Of a DNA stretch of 64,000 bases, positions 26,155-33,902 are shown in pieces. The stretch comes from Exiguobacterium sp. s48 (GTDB lineage Bacteria > Bacillota > Bacilli > Exiguobacteriales > Exiguobacteriaceae): positions 744,001-808,000 of the forward strand of contig NZ_JACSKC010000001.1 of assembly GCF_018617395.1 (NCBI RefSeq), written 5' to 3'. Every line of letters begins with the position of its first letter. Position 1 is the first letter of the stretch. The notes beneath the pieces were generated by a model. That model was not told where the DNA came from. It ran no database searches and was given only the letters and a program-made list of their open reading frames with translations. The position numbers and the translations under genes were made by a program.

Positions 26155-26979
26155 ATGAACCAAAAACAAACCATCGTTATCACGGGCGCATCGAGCGGAA
26201 TCGGTCGGGCAACGGTCGAACTGTTCAGTAATCGTGGCTGGCATGTCGCTGCGACGATGCGAAGACCTGAAGAACATCAAGAACTGTCTAACCTAAAAGG
26301 GGTGTCGCTCTATCAACTAGATGTGACGAATGAGGCGAGTATCCGAGAGGCATTTGAACAAATCATCTCAGATCACGGAACGATGGATGTGTTATTGAAC
26401 AATGCTGGGTACGGAGCGGTCGGAATTTTCGAGGAAGCTTCTCCCGAACAGATTCAGCGGCAATTTGATACGAACGTATTCGGGGTCATGAACGTGATTC
26501 GGGCAGCACTCCCGTATTTCCGCAAACAGCGGAGCGGACGTATTGTGACCGTGTCTTCGGTCGGTGGTCAGATCACATTTCCAATCTATAGCTTGTATCA
26601 CAGTTCAAAATGGGCGATCGAAGGGTTCATCGAATCGCTTCAGTTCGAGTTGGCACCATTCAATATCGACATGAAATTGATTGAACCGGGACCGATTAAG
26701 ACAGACTTTTACGGACGTTCCCAAGAACTCGTCCGTGACCAACCGCTCGATGTATATGATGACTTTACAGAAGTCGCACTCCATAACACGAATGCCGCTG
26801 GTGCGAACGCTGAAGGTCCAGACGTTGTCGCCGAGACGATTTGGCGAGCCGCGACCGAACGGAAGAAACGTCTCCGGTATCCATCAGGTAAACAAGCTGG
26901 CCTTTTGATCGCGCTCAAGCGTTATCTCCCGAACCGTTTATTCTTCGCGATTGTCCGAAGCGTCGTTGAAAAGAAATAA
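26155..26979 (+). CDS. Short-chain dehydrogenase/reductase
   Basis: A 274-residue classical SDR. Cofactor motif TGASSGIG at residues 9-16, NNAG near 86, catalytic Ser in TVSSVGG and Tyr-x-x-x-Lys in YHSSKWAIEG. The R residue following the first motif suggests NADP(H). Substrate unknown. The second ATG (26155) is preferred because AAGGAGA is directly in front of the first. Under the ArsR operator, so it is probably induced by whatever the regulator senses. Confidence 0.87.
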   Translation: MNQKQTIVITGASSGIGRATVELFSNRGWHVAATMRRPEEHQELSNLKGVSLYQLDVTNEASIREAFEQIISDHGTMDVLLNNAGYGAVGIFEEASPEQIQRQFDTNVFGVMNVIRAALPYFRKQRSGRIVTVSSVGGQITFPIYSLYHSSKWAIEGFIESLQFELAPFNIDMKLIEPGPIKTDFYGRSQELVRDQPLDVYDDFTEVALHNTNAAGANAEGPDVVAETIWRAATERKKRLRYPSGKQAGLLIALKRYLPNRLFFAIVRSVVEKK

Positions 26980-26987
26980 TGAATCAC

Positions 26988-27026
26988 ATCCTTTTTGTTT
27001 TCTATGGAAAATAAAAAGGATTTTTT
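26988..27026 (+). terminator. Rho-independent terminator
   Basis: A long AT-rich stem (ATCCTTTTTGTTTTC with GAAAATAAAAAGGAT), 4-base loop, then TTTTTT, just after the SDR gene. Confidence 0.8.
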
Positions 27027-27093
27027 ATGTCATTCTTGGAATGATTCAAATCACACAAAATCACCCGATATATTATATGAGAGGAGAGATTTC

Positions 27094-27357
27094 ATGAAAA
27101 AATTTATGTTAGCACTTTCTACGTTCGCTTTGATAGTCGGATTGTCTTCAACACCGACAAAGTCAGTAGATGCATCGGTCAAGACATTTAAAAACTGTAC
27201 AGAGCTAAACAAAACATATAAAGGTGGTGTAGCCAAGTCAAAGACGACTAAAAATAAAGGTGGCAAAACACGTTATACGCCATACGTAAGTAAAGCATTA
27301 TATGACGCCAATAAATCAAAAGATCGCGATAAAGATGGAATTGCTTGTGAGAGATAA
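27094..27357 (+). CDS. Secreted excalibur-domain protein
   Basis: An 87-residue exported protein. A signal peptide covers about residues 1-30 (MKKFMLALSTFALIVGLSS, cleavage likely after VDA). The mature part is an excalibur calcium-binding domain: FKNCTELNKTYKGGV at the start and the DRDKDGIACER end, with acidic residues as in EF-hand loops and the two conserved cysteines. Such domains are often fused to surface nucleases; here it stands alone. GGAGAG precedes the ATG; strong terminator after it. Confidence 0.85.
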   Translation: MKKFMLALSTFALIVGLSSTPTKSVDASVKTFKNCTELNKTYKGGVAKSKTTKNKGGKTRYTPYVSKALYDANKSKDRDKDGIACER

Positions 27358-27369
27358 AAAATCCAATCT

Positions 27370-27393
27370 GCCGCCAATCATGGCGGCTTTTTT
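27370..27393 (+). terminator. Rho-independent terminator
   Basis: Seven-bp stem GCCGCCA/TGGCGGC, loop ATCA, then TTTTTT, after the excalibur gene. Confidence 0.9.
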
Positions 27394-27423
27394 CATGGAG
27401 ATAGACATCTATTCATTCGCATG

Positions 27424-27463
27424 ATATTATCATTAGTAATAACATTATTAAATTTGATAATAT
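27424..27463 (+). promoter_or_regulatory. Nested inverted repeats upstream of the HTH gene
   Basis: Outer arms ATATTATCA (27424-27432) and TGATAATAT (27455-27463) enclose an inner pair TAATAA/TTATTA. This AT-rich nested palindrome ends just before the ribosome site and looks like a self-control operator. Confidence 0.5.
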
Positions 27464-27473
27464 TGAGGTGAAG

Positions 27474-28031
27474 ATGGTGAATCAAGACGTTTTAAAAAGT
27501 CTGTTGAACCCGGTTCGCATGAAAATTTTTCAGCACGTGCTCATGAACGAGCAAGTGACGACCGCGGAATTGGCAAAGTTACTTCCGGATGTGCCCCAAG
27601 CGAGCCTCTATCGCCATATCAACAAGATGGTTCAAGACGAGATTTTATCTGTCGTGAGCGAAAATAAAGTACGCGGAGTGTATGAAAAAGTGTATGCGAT
27701 TCAAAACAATCCGTTGACCAGTATCAATAAAATTGTTGAAGAGGAAGACCGGGAGCAACTATACATGGTCTGTTATACGTTCACGATGTCACTGCTCATG
27801 GATTTTGGGAACTATCTGAAGCGAGACTCGATTGACCTCCAGAAAGACAAAGTTGGGTTCCGAAGCATCCCGCTTTATTTGTCTGATGCCGAGAGTGATC
27901 GATTCCTAAAAGGTCTCTATGATCTCTTAGAGGGAGTGCTCGGGCATGAACCGTCCAAAGAGCGGACATTGCGAAAGTTCTCCTATGCCTTCATGCCGGT
28001 CGAAGAAAAGGAGGAGATGGATGATGTTTAA
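27474..28031 (+). CDS. HTH regulator, ArsR-like winged helix with C-terminal domain
   Basis: A 185-residue regulator with a winged helix at residues 1-75 (LLNPVRMKIFQHVLMNEQVTTAELAKLL and ASLYRHINKMVQDEIL) and a C-terminal helical domain of about 100 residues, as in the HTH_20-type regulators of Bacillus. GAGGTGA lies before the ATG. The following hydrolase gene starts inside its last codons (28021), so the pair is translationally linked. The palindromes at 27424-27463 suggest autoregulation. Confidence 0.75.
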   Translation: MVNQDVLKSLLNPVRMKIFQHVLMNEQVTTAELAKLLPDVPQASLYRHINKMVQDEILSVVSENKVRGVYEKVYAIQNNPLTSINKIVEEEDREQLYMVCYTFTMSLLMDFGNYLKRDSIDLQKDKVGFRSIPLYLSDAESDRFLKGLYDLLEGVLGHEPSKERTLRKFSYAFMPVEEKEEMDDV

Positions 28032-28977
28032 ACAAGAAGAGGTATTCATTCAAGGAGAAGAAGTGATTAGCGCAACGGTCACAATCCCCGAGCAAGAGCG
28101 AGAATCGTATCCAGCGATTGTTCTCATCGGCGGTACGGGGGGATTGAACCGTGACGGGAACGGACTTGGATTTAAAATGAACCTTTATAAAGACATGGCA
28201 GAATGGCTGACGACTCAAGGTTTCGTCACATTACGATATGACAAACGTGGGATTGGCAAGAGTGGCGGCAATCGAAATAGTGTCGGTTTGACAGGGCTCG
28301 TTGATGACGTGACGGCGGTCGTTCGTTATCTGAAATCTCATGATCACGTCTCACAAGATATTTTATTGCTCGGCCATAGCGAAGGATGTATCGTCGCGAC
28401 ACTCGCAGCCGAACGTGAATCCGTTTCTGGTCTCATCCTGTTGTCTGGTGCCGGTGTTGCTTTGAAGACGAGCATGCAGGAGCAGGCTCACTTTTTACTC
28501 GAAGAAGTAGAGCGCACAAAAGGAATCAAAGGGATGCTACTACGTTTTAGCTTGAACGAAAAATCGGTTATTGGGAAACAACAGAAACTGTTCAAACGTG
28601 TCACAGCAACGGACCAGGATACAATGAGGATTCAACTGATGAAATTCCCTGCCAAATGGTTACGGGAACACCTTGCGTATACAGATGAGTCGCTTCGAGA
28701 GCGATTGGTTCAGTTGAATGTACCGAAACTTGCAGTGACAGGAGATCGCGATGTTCAAACGAACGTGCGTCATTTAGAAGAGCTCGATGCACTGCATGCG
28801 CCGAATATGGAGACAGTAAAAATAGCGGACATGGACCATATGCTGAAGCATTTTGCTGATGAGATGACTATTTTAGATGTGAAGAAGCAATATCGCACAG
28901 AAATTCGCGAGCCGCTCCACCCTCAACTTCAACACCACCTCATGGACTGGTTGAAACGAAAAGGTTATTTAAACTAA
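28021..28977 (+). CDS. Alpha/beta hydrolase
   Basis: A 318-residue serine hydrolase. The oxyanion region GGTGGLNRDGNG, strand motif RYDKRGIGKSGG, nucleophile elbow GHSEG (about residue 118), acid Asp in TGDRDVQTN (about 242) and His in MDHMLKHF form a full triad set. It resembles dienelactone hydrolase-like esterases and peptidases of the DLH/AXE group. It overlaps the end of the HTH gene by 11 bases, with GGAGG inside that gene. The substrate is unknown; control by the HTH protein is likely. Confidence 0.82.
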   Translation: MMFKQEEVFIQGEEVISATVTIPEQERESYPAIVLIGGTGGLNRDGNGLGFKMNLYKDMAEWLTTQGFVTLRYDKRGIGKSGGNRNSVGLTGLVDDVTAVVRYLKSHDHVSQDILLLGHSEGCIVATLAAERESVSGLILLSGAGVALKTSMQEQAHFLLEEVERTKGIKGMLLRFSLNEKSVIGKQQKLFKRVTATDQDTMRIQLMKFPAKWLREHLAYTDESLRERLVQLNVPKLAVTGDRDVQTNVRHLEELDALHAPNMETVKIADMDHMLKHFADEMTILDVKKQYRTEIREPLHPQLQHHLMDWLKRKGYLN

Positions 28978-28983
28978 CAAATA

Positions 28984-29019
28984 CAAAACGTCAGAGTTCA
29001 ATGGTTCTCTGACGTTTTG
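28984..29019. terminator. Bidirectional terminator
   Basis: A 13-bp stem (28984-28996 with 29007-29019, AAAACGTCAGAG arm), 10-base loop, with A and T runs at its base serving both convergent hydrolase genes. Confidence 0.85.
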
Positions 29020-29022
29020 CCG

Positions 29023-29856
29023 TTACTGAAGAAAAGTCTTAACGCTGTCCATTGAAAAGTATCGATTCCACTGGACAAAATGTCCGCCTGGAACGGCAAT
29101 CAATTGAACAGATGGGTGTACGTGTCGTTCTGCTCGTTTCACATAGTGAAGCGTCCGTTTGGCTTCCCTCACATCCAAACCAGTAAAGTCCGCATAATAC
29201 AACTGTGTTGGCACTGACAGGCGACGTAACAAATTGTTGAAATCCAGTCCATCATATCCAAATAGTAAATGTAATCCGCCGGTTGTCAGTCGTGCCGGTT
29301 TCTCGAAAGCCGTTCGAACGAACGGTGTCGGCTCGACACCGATGCGTCGACAGAACGATTGAAAACGGTCTTCTGAAGTAAATGCGTCTCTAGCTTGTGT
29401 TTTCTGTTCAATCCAATTCAAGAAACGTTTCGGTGAACGATGATACAGAAGTCGCAACATGGGAAAAGTGAATCCGAATAAGCCATATTCCCGATAAGGT
29501 AGCATGACATTCGGTTTATGCCCCTGGTCAAGCAGAATCAATCGATTGACATGTTGGGGATAATGGGCGGCGTATGCGAGGGCGATCGCTCCTCCCATCG
29601 AATGACCGATTAGCCGAATGGAGTCAAGCTGTCTTGAAGTTCGGTAGGTCTCGATCCAATCAGCTAATACTTCTGAAGTCGTATATCGATCAATTCCTTC
29701 ACTTTCACCAAAACCCGGTAAATCCATAAGATGTATTTCATACTGATGTTGAAGTGCTTCGGCAAATTGAAGTCCTTGTAACCCTGTGAAACCACCACCC
29801 GGAAGAAATAGAACCGGTTCACCCTGTCCGAAGGTGCTTGCATGAAACTGTCGCAC
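29023..29856 (-). CDS. Alpha/beta hydrolase
   Basis: A 277-residue hydrolase. It has the oxyanion stretch FLPGGGFTG, MDLPGFGES, nucleophile elbow GHSMGG near residue 101, and a C-terminal histidine in VPGGHFVQWN, the plan of the haloperoxidase/MhpC-type group. GTG start at 29856 with GAGGAGAG in front. It does not closely resemble the neighbouring hydrolase, so it is not a recent duplication. Single-gene unit. Confidence 0.82.
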   Translation of the reverse strand: MRQFHASTFGQGEPVLFLPGGGFTGLQGLQFAEALQHQYEIHLMDLPGFGESEGIDRYTTSEVLADWIETYRTSRQLDSIRLIGHSMGGAIALAYAAHYPQHVNRLILLDQGHKPNVMLPYREYGLFGFTFPMLRLLYHRSPKRFLNWIEQKTQARDAFTSEDRFQSFCRRIGVEPTPFVRTAFEKPARLTTGGLHLLFGYDGLDFNNLLRRLSVPTQLYYADFTGLDVREAKRTLHYVKRAERHVHPSVQLIAVPGGHFVQWNRYFSMDSVKTFLQ

Positions 29857-30035
29857 GTCATCTCTCCTCTACTTCATGTACTTCACTCAAGTATAAAGAT
29901 GTTTTCCAATCAATTGAAGAGAATTCGTCACGCATTTCTCAAATATGAACCGTCGTTACGGGTATAGTTTACTGATAGACGAATGTTTGTCATCGAGTGC
30001 TCGAACGGTTCTTACATTAGAAGGAGGAGAGTGAA

Positions 30036-30794
30036 GTGAAACTTGCAGGGAAAACAGTAATCGTTACTGGTGCTGGTTCAGGTATGGGACGAGCCATCGC
30101 TAAACTGTTCGCGAAAGAAGGCGCACAGGTCGTCGCATTCGATTTGAACGATGAGACGATTCAGGCGGTAGTCGAAGAAATCAAGACGGGAGGCGGGCAT
30201 GTCGTCGGTGTCACTGGTAACGTGACGAACCAAACGGATATCGACAAACTTGTCGATGCGGCGAATGACACGTTCGGATCCGTCGACATTCTCGTGAATA
30301 ATGCGGGCATCATGGACAACTTCCTAACGGTGGGAGAAGTGACGGATGAAGTATGGGAGCGGGTCCTTGCTGTCAATTTGACCGGCCCGATGAAATTAGC
30401 ACGTGCCGCCATCCAAGTGATGGAGAAGCAGGATCAGGGGGGCGTCATCATCAATAACGCGTCCGTTGGAGGACTATTTGGTACGCGCGGTGGCGCAGCC
30501 TATGTCGCTTCGAAACATGGGTTGATTGGACTGACGAAAAACATCGCAGCCACTTACGGAACGCTCGGAAAAATTCGAGCTAATGCCATCGCACCAGGTG
30601 GGGTCAATACGAACATCGGGGCAACAATCACCGCTCCGAGCGAACTCGGGATGCGTGCCATCCAAGGGGCGGGGGAAGCACCGATGGGTGAGCCCGAACA
30701 AATCGCGAACGTTGCGCTCTTTTTAGCATCGGACGATTCAAGTTTTGTAAATGGCGATGTACTGAAAGCGGATGGTGGTTGGACGGCAAGATAA
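30036..30794 (+). CDS. Short-chain dehydrogenase/reductase (FabG-like)
   Basis: A 252-residue classical SDR: TGAGSGMG (about residues 12-19), NNAG near 89, active-site Ser in NNASVGG and Tyr/Lys in YVASKHGLIG, then APGGVNTN. The aspartate in AFDLND after the first strand pair points to NAD(H). The best guess is an alcohol, polyol or 3-oxoacyl reductase; substrate unknown. GTG start with AAGGAGG. Convergent with the AraC regulator gene and sharing a terminator with it. Confidence 0.87.
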   Translation: MKLAGKTVIVTGAGSGMGRAIAKLFAKEGAQVVAFDLNDETIQAVVEEIKTGGGHVVGVTGNVTNQTDIDKLVDAANDTFGSVDILVNNAGIMDNFLTVGEVTDEVWERVLAVNLTGPMKLARAAIQVMEKQDQGGVIINNASVGGLFGTRGGAAYVASKHGLIGLTKNIAATYGTLGKIRANAIAPGGVNTNIGATITAPSELGMRAIQGAGEAPMGEPEQIANVALFLASDDSSFVNGDVLKADGGWTAR

Positions 30795-30830
30795 ACGAAA
30801 AGAGCCGAAATTATTCGGCTCTTTTCGTTT
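30793..30830. terminator. Bidirectional terminator overlapping two genes
   Basis: A perfect 17-bp stem (30793-30809 with 30814-30830, containing AAAAGAGCCGAA) with 4-base loop. The stop codon of the SDR gene touches one base and the AraC stop codon lies in the loop. Confidence 0.9.
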
Positions 30831-31632
30831 GGTGTTTTTTACGATAGGCGAGCGGAGTAATGGAATGATGTGCTTTGAACGATTGGACGAAGTGACTGAC
30901 TGATGAGTATTCGTATAACTGAGCTGTTTCAGCAATTGATAGTTGAGTCGTAAGTAAAGTATTCGCAGCATTGTGCATACGAACTGACTGGATATATTGA
31001 GAAGGAGAAGTACCTAGATATCTAGTGAATAAACGACAACATTCACTTTTGCTTAACTTGTTATGATCAGCTAACTGAGTTAATGTCAACCTCGAAAGTT
31101 TTTCTGAATGAATCGAATGAAGAAGATTCGTGACACGATTTAGTGAACTAGAACGATACATCGGCTCGTTCATTCGTTGGATACGATGGCGCCAAATGAC
31201 CGTTAAGTGAAGAAGTGAATCAAACAATGAAAAGTCATCGTTTGATAATAGTCGATTCACCGCTTTCTCAGCCGCTTGAAGTGCGGTACGATCTTGCTTC
31301 TGATTAGAATCATACATGTAGGGTGGATAATGGTTCTCTATATACGGTCGAACATATATGTCTTCTAATAGTGTTGATAACGTCCCTTGCGGGGTAAAAG
31401 AGATTTCGTATACGCGGCTCACCGATGTTGAAAGGCGTATCGAATAGAATTGATTCGGTCCAATCATACATCCTGACTTGGATGTAAGTTGATAACGAAT
31501 CCCGTCAATTGATAAATCACATTCGCCGTCTATTACCCAAAGTAAGTGGAATTGTTTCGAAACATAAAAATGAGACGTGGGGCAGTGTGAAGAGTCCCAT
31601 ATTGTTGCGGACGGATATTGAGTCCCTTCCAA
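30811..31632 (-). CDS. AraC-family transcriptional regulator
   Basis: A 273-residue regulator. The N-terminal 120 residues form a cupin-like sensing domain (HFYVSKQFHLLWVIDGECDL, with the HLLW strand). The last 100 residues hold the double AraC helix-turn-helix: LTQLADHNKLSKSECCRLFTRYLG and IAETAQLYEYSSVSHFVQSFK. The target is unknown; the convergent SDR gene is a weak candidate. TTG start with GAGGTGA. The gene is lower in GC than neighbours. Confidence 0.87.
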   Translation of the reverse strand: MEGTQYPSATIWDSSHCPTSHFYVSKQFHLLWVIDGECDLSIDGIRYQLTSKSGCMIGPNQFYSIRLSTSVSRVYEISFTPQGTLSTLLEDIYVRPYIENHYPPYMYDSNQKQDRTALQAAEKAVNRLLSNDDFSLFDSLLHLTVIWRHRIQRMNEPMYRSSSLNRVTNLLHSIHSEKLSRLTLTQLADHNKLSKSECCRLFTRYLGTSPSQYIQSVRMHNAANTLLTTQLSIAETAQLYEYSSVSHFVQSFKAHHSITPLAYRKKHQTKRAE

Positions 31633-31801
31633 TGGATCACCTCAAAATCATGATATTTTTTAATGAGTTATACCGGGACATAAGAAATAAAACCGAATAT
31701 CATGCCAAAATTCATACATTTTCCCAGACTGAACGAATGAAAATTGAACCAGTTTCTTCTATATAACTGATCAATCACTCCGCAGTTCATTCTTATCTCT
31801 G

Positions 31802-32119
31802 TCAATTGTACGGATATTCTGGTCTGATATATGTAATGATTGTTAAAATCGCATCATTGTAGCCTACGAGTTTATGATCTTGTTGTTCATATGTCTTGAA
31901 TGGATCAGTTACTGAATTCAGCAACGCTAGATACTTGTTAACAAATTCATCTTCATACATAGCTCTAACATCTTCTAACATTTGTTCAAATGCTAATAAC
32001 CGACCTTCGTCATACGATTGATAGTAGGCTTTATCAAATATTGTCTGCTTATGAATAAACATGATTTCTCTCTCAATCATGTTTGCTAAAGTGAACCTCG
32101 ACAACAATTCATTCTCCAA
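31802..32119 (-). CDS. Small helical protein, paralogue A
   Basis: A 105-residue acidic, helical protein of no recognised family. It is related to the next protein: both share F-T-x(4)-IER-I-x-F, then GRL or GRLLAFxQMLxDV and F-x-x-KYL. TTG start with GGAGGG. Clearly AT richer than the surrounding genes, which together with the lack of known relatives suggests a recent gain. Possibly an orphan immunity or antitoxin-like protein; no evidence for that beyond size and context. Confidence 0.55.
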   Translation of the reverse strand: MENELLSRFTLANMIEREIMFIHKQTIFDKAYYQSYDEGRLLAFEQMLEDVRAMYEDEFVNKYLALLNSVTDPFKTYEQQDHKLVGYNDAILTIITYIRPEYPYN

Positions 32120-32194
32120 ATGTCTTCCCTCCAGAGCGTCTATAAAAATGATCCCGAAACCTAAAAAAAGTTTTCGTCAATCAGTCTCCTCAAG

Positions 32195-32578
32195 TCAGTA
32201 CAATAAACCTTCAAAGTAATCTTCTAACGCAAAATAGAATTCGGGATCAATACAAGATAAAATATTGATGACTGCAGTAGTATAGCCGTTCAATTGATCA
32301 GCCTGGCTTCGGCTCGGAAAATTCCCTACTTTATATTGCTCATTCAAATCATCCATCTTTGTTAGGTATTTATCTAAGAACTGATTCTCATTCATCTCCA
32401 TAACATCTGATAACATATTACGTAAAGCCAGTAGCTGACCTGTTTGAAAATTACGTAGCCGACCTATATGTAGATCTTCCACAGATAAATCTTCAAACAC
32501 ATTATTCGCCTCAACAAAATGAATTTGTCTTTCAATCACATCAATGATCGTGAACGAAGATAGTTTCGTATGATTCAC
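32195..32578 (-). CDS. Small helical protein, paralogue B
   Basis: A 127-residue acidic helical protein, paralogue of the one at 31.8-32.1 kb (F-T-x(2)-DVIERQIHF, QLLALRNMLSDVMEMNE, FLDKYL). It is about 20 residues longer, with an insert before the QLLAL helix and a longer C-terminus. GTG start with AAGGAGA. AT rich like its partner. Family and function unknown. Confidence 0.55.
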   Translation of the reverse strand: MNHTKLSSFTIIDVIERQIHFVEANNVFEDLSVEDLHIGRLRNFQTGQLLALRNMLSDVMEMNENQFLDKYLTKMDDLNEQYKVGNFPSRSQADQLNGYTTAVINILSCIDPEFYFALEDYFEGLLY

Positions 32579-32602
32579 TAGAAAGTCTCCTTCATAATTG
32601 AT

Positions 32603-32863
32603 TTAAAAGATAAGCCAGCCTGTAAAAGCCGCATGGACGAGAATGGCAACAGGTACCCCAATCCGGAATTTCGGCTTCAATGTCTTATGTCGGAAGATAC
32701 GCATTGCCAAATAGGCACCGAATGCCCCACCAATCCATGCCATCGTCAGTAACGTACGCTCCGAAATACGCCAAGCTCCCACGCGAGACCGTCTTTTATC
32801 GACAAAATACGACACAAAAGCTAGTAAATTAGTCACAATGTAATATAGCAGTAATAGTTCCAA
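32603..32863 (-). CDS. DUF1294 membrane protein
   Basis: An 86-residue membrane protein with three helices and the family core FVDKRRSRVGAWRISERTLL followed by GGAFGAYLAM and FRHKTLKPKF. DUF1294 proteins are widespread and have no known function. The longer frame begins at ATG 32893, but AGGAGG at 32873-32878 is inside it and 9 bases before TTG 32863. DUF1294 proteins usually begin right at that helix, so TTG is chosen. Confidence 0.75.
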   Translation of the reverse strand: MELLLLYYIVTNLLAFVSYFVDKRRSRVGAWRISERTLLTMAWIGGAFGAYLAMRIFRHKTLKPKFRIGVPVAILVHAAFTGWLIF

Positions 32864-32973
32864 AGACCAAAACCTCCTTATTTCTTTCTTCATTATATCT
32901 TAAATTGGCTCTGTGAAGCCGTTTCAATCGACTGAAACAATTTTCTGAATCCTCTCATTCTCACGAATTGTTC

Positions 32974-33023
32974 TGTAAATGAACTGATAACACTCTCATA
33001 TCGTCCTGTAATCGCTGTGAAAT
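32974..33023 (+). promoter_or_regulatory. Two WalR-like boxes upstream of the 3D-domain gene
   Basis: Each has two hexamers five bases apart: TGTAAA-N5-TGATAA (32974-32990) and TGTAAT-N5-TGAAAT (33007-33023). They are 33 bases apart, three helix turns. The WalR consensus in Bacillota is TGTWAH-N5-TGTWAH, and homologues of the downstream gene (YocH) are WalR targets. Matches are close but not exact. Confidence 0.45.
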
Positions 33024-33071
33024 ATAGAGGTGTTACAGTAAGGGGGCGTTAGAAAAGGGAGGAATATTCTT

Positions 33072-33854
33072 ATGAAAAAACCACTATTGACACTAACGGC
33101 ACTCGCTGGCCTTAGTTTAGGAGTCGCTGCTCCAGCTTCGGCAGCATCAACACACACAGTTCAGTCTGGAGATACACTATACCGTATCGCCGTGAACAAC
33201 AACGTCTCTGTAAACGACATCAAACAAGCGAACGGCTTAAACTCAAATATGATTTACCCGAACCAAGTCTTGAAACTTGGAAAGGCAGAAGCAAAAGCTT
33301 CTACTGCATCTAAAACGTATACAGTTAAATCAGGTGATACGCTTTATCGTATCGCATTGAACCACGGGGTCTCTGTCAATCAATTGATGACTTGGAACGG
33401 TCTTGATTCAGATCTTATTTTCCCTGGACAAGAGTTCGCCGTGAAAGGTGCAGCCGCTGCATCTGTAGCGAATGATGCGAAGACAACAGCACCGAAGACA
33501 TCGACAACAGCACCAGTTACGAAAACTGCATCGTCTACAACGCAAACCCAAGCTCCGGCTTCAGGTCAGACAATGACAGTTGAAGCAACAGCTTATACAC
33601 CATATTGTGCAGGATGTTCTGGTATCACAGCGACAGGAATCGACGTTCGTTCGAACCCTAACCAAAAAGTCATCGCGGTCGACCCTTCTGTCATTCCGCT
33701 CGGCTCTAAAGTATGGGTTGAAGGATACGGAGAAGCCATCGCAGGAGACACAGGTGGTGCCATTAAAGGTAACCGTATCGACATCTTGATGCCGACACAA
33801 GAGCAAGCACTTGCTTTCGGTCGTCAATCCGTTACAATCAAAGTCTTGAACTAA
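33072..33854 (+). CDS. Secreted LysM-LysM-3D cell-wall protein (YocH-like)
   Basis: A 260-residue exported protein. Signal peptide at residues 1-25 ending in ASA; LysM repeats at about 27-70 (HTVQSGDTLYRIAV) and 82-125 (YTVKSGDTLYRIAL); a Thr/Ala/Ser linker of about 40 residues; and a C-terminal 3D domain (VEATAYTP...DPSVIPLGSKVWVEGYG...GNRIDIL) with the three conserved aspartates. It binds peptidoglycan by LysM and probably cleaves it as a lytic transglycosylase-like enzyme. GGGAGG precedes the ATG. Monocistronic. Confidence 0.92.
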   Translation: MKKPLLTLTALAGLSLGVAAPASAASTHTVQSGDTLYRIAVNNNVSVNDIKQANGLNSNMIYPNQVLKLGKAEAKASTASKTYTVKSGDTLYRIALNHGVSVNQLMTWNGLDSDLIFPGQEFAVKGAAAASVANDAKTTAPKTSTTAPVTKTASSTTQTQAPASGQTMTVEATAYTPYCAGCSGITATGIDVRSNPNQKVIAVDPSVIPLGSKVWVEGYGEAIAGDTGGAIKGNRIDILMPTQEQALAFGRQSVTIKVLN

Positions 33855-33867
33855 TTCAAGCTTATCA

Positions 33868-33899
33868 AAGACACTGCCATCGGGCGGTGTCTTTTTTTT
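33868..33899. terminator. Terminator, usable from both sides
   Basis: An 11-bp stem AAGACACTGCC/GGCGGTGTCTT with one G-T pair and a run of eight T on plus; the antiporter gene converges from the right. Confidence 0.88.
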
Positions 33900-33902
33900 A
33901 GT

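Noticed and set aside
28021-29856. Recent tandem duplication of the two alpha/beta hydrolases
   Set aside because: They lie on opposite strands and share only the fold's general motifs.
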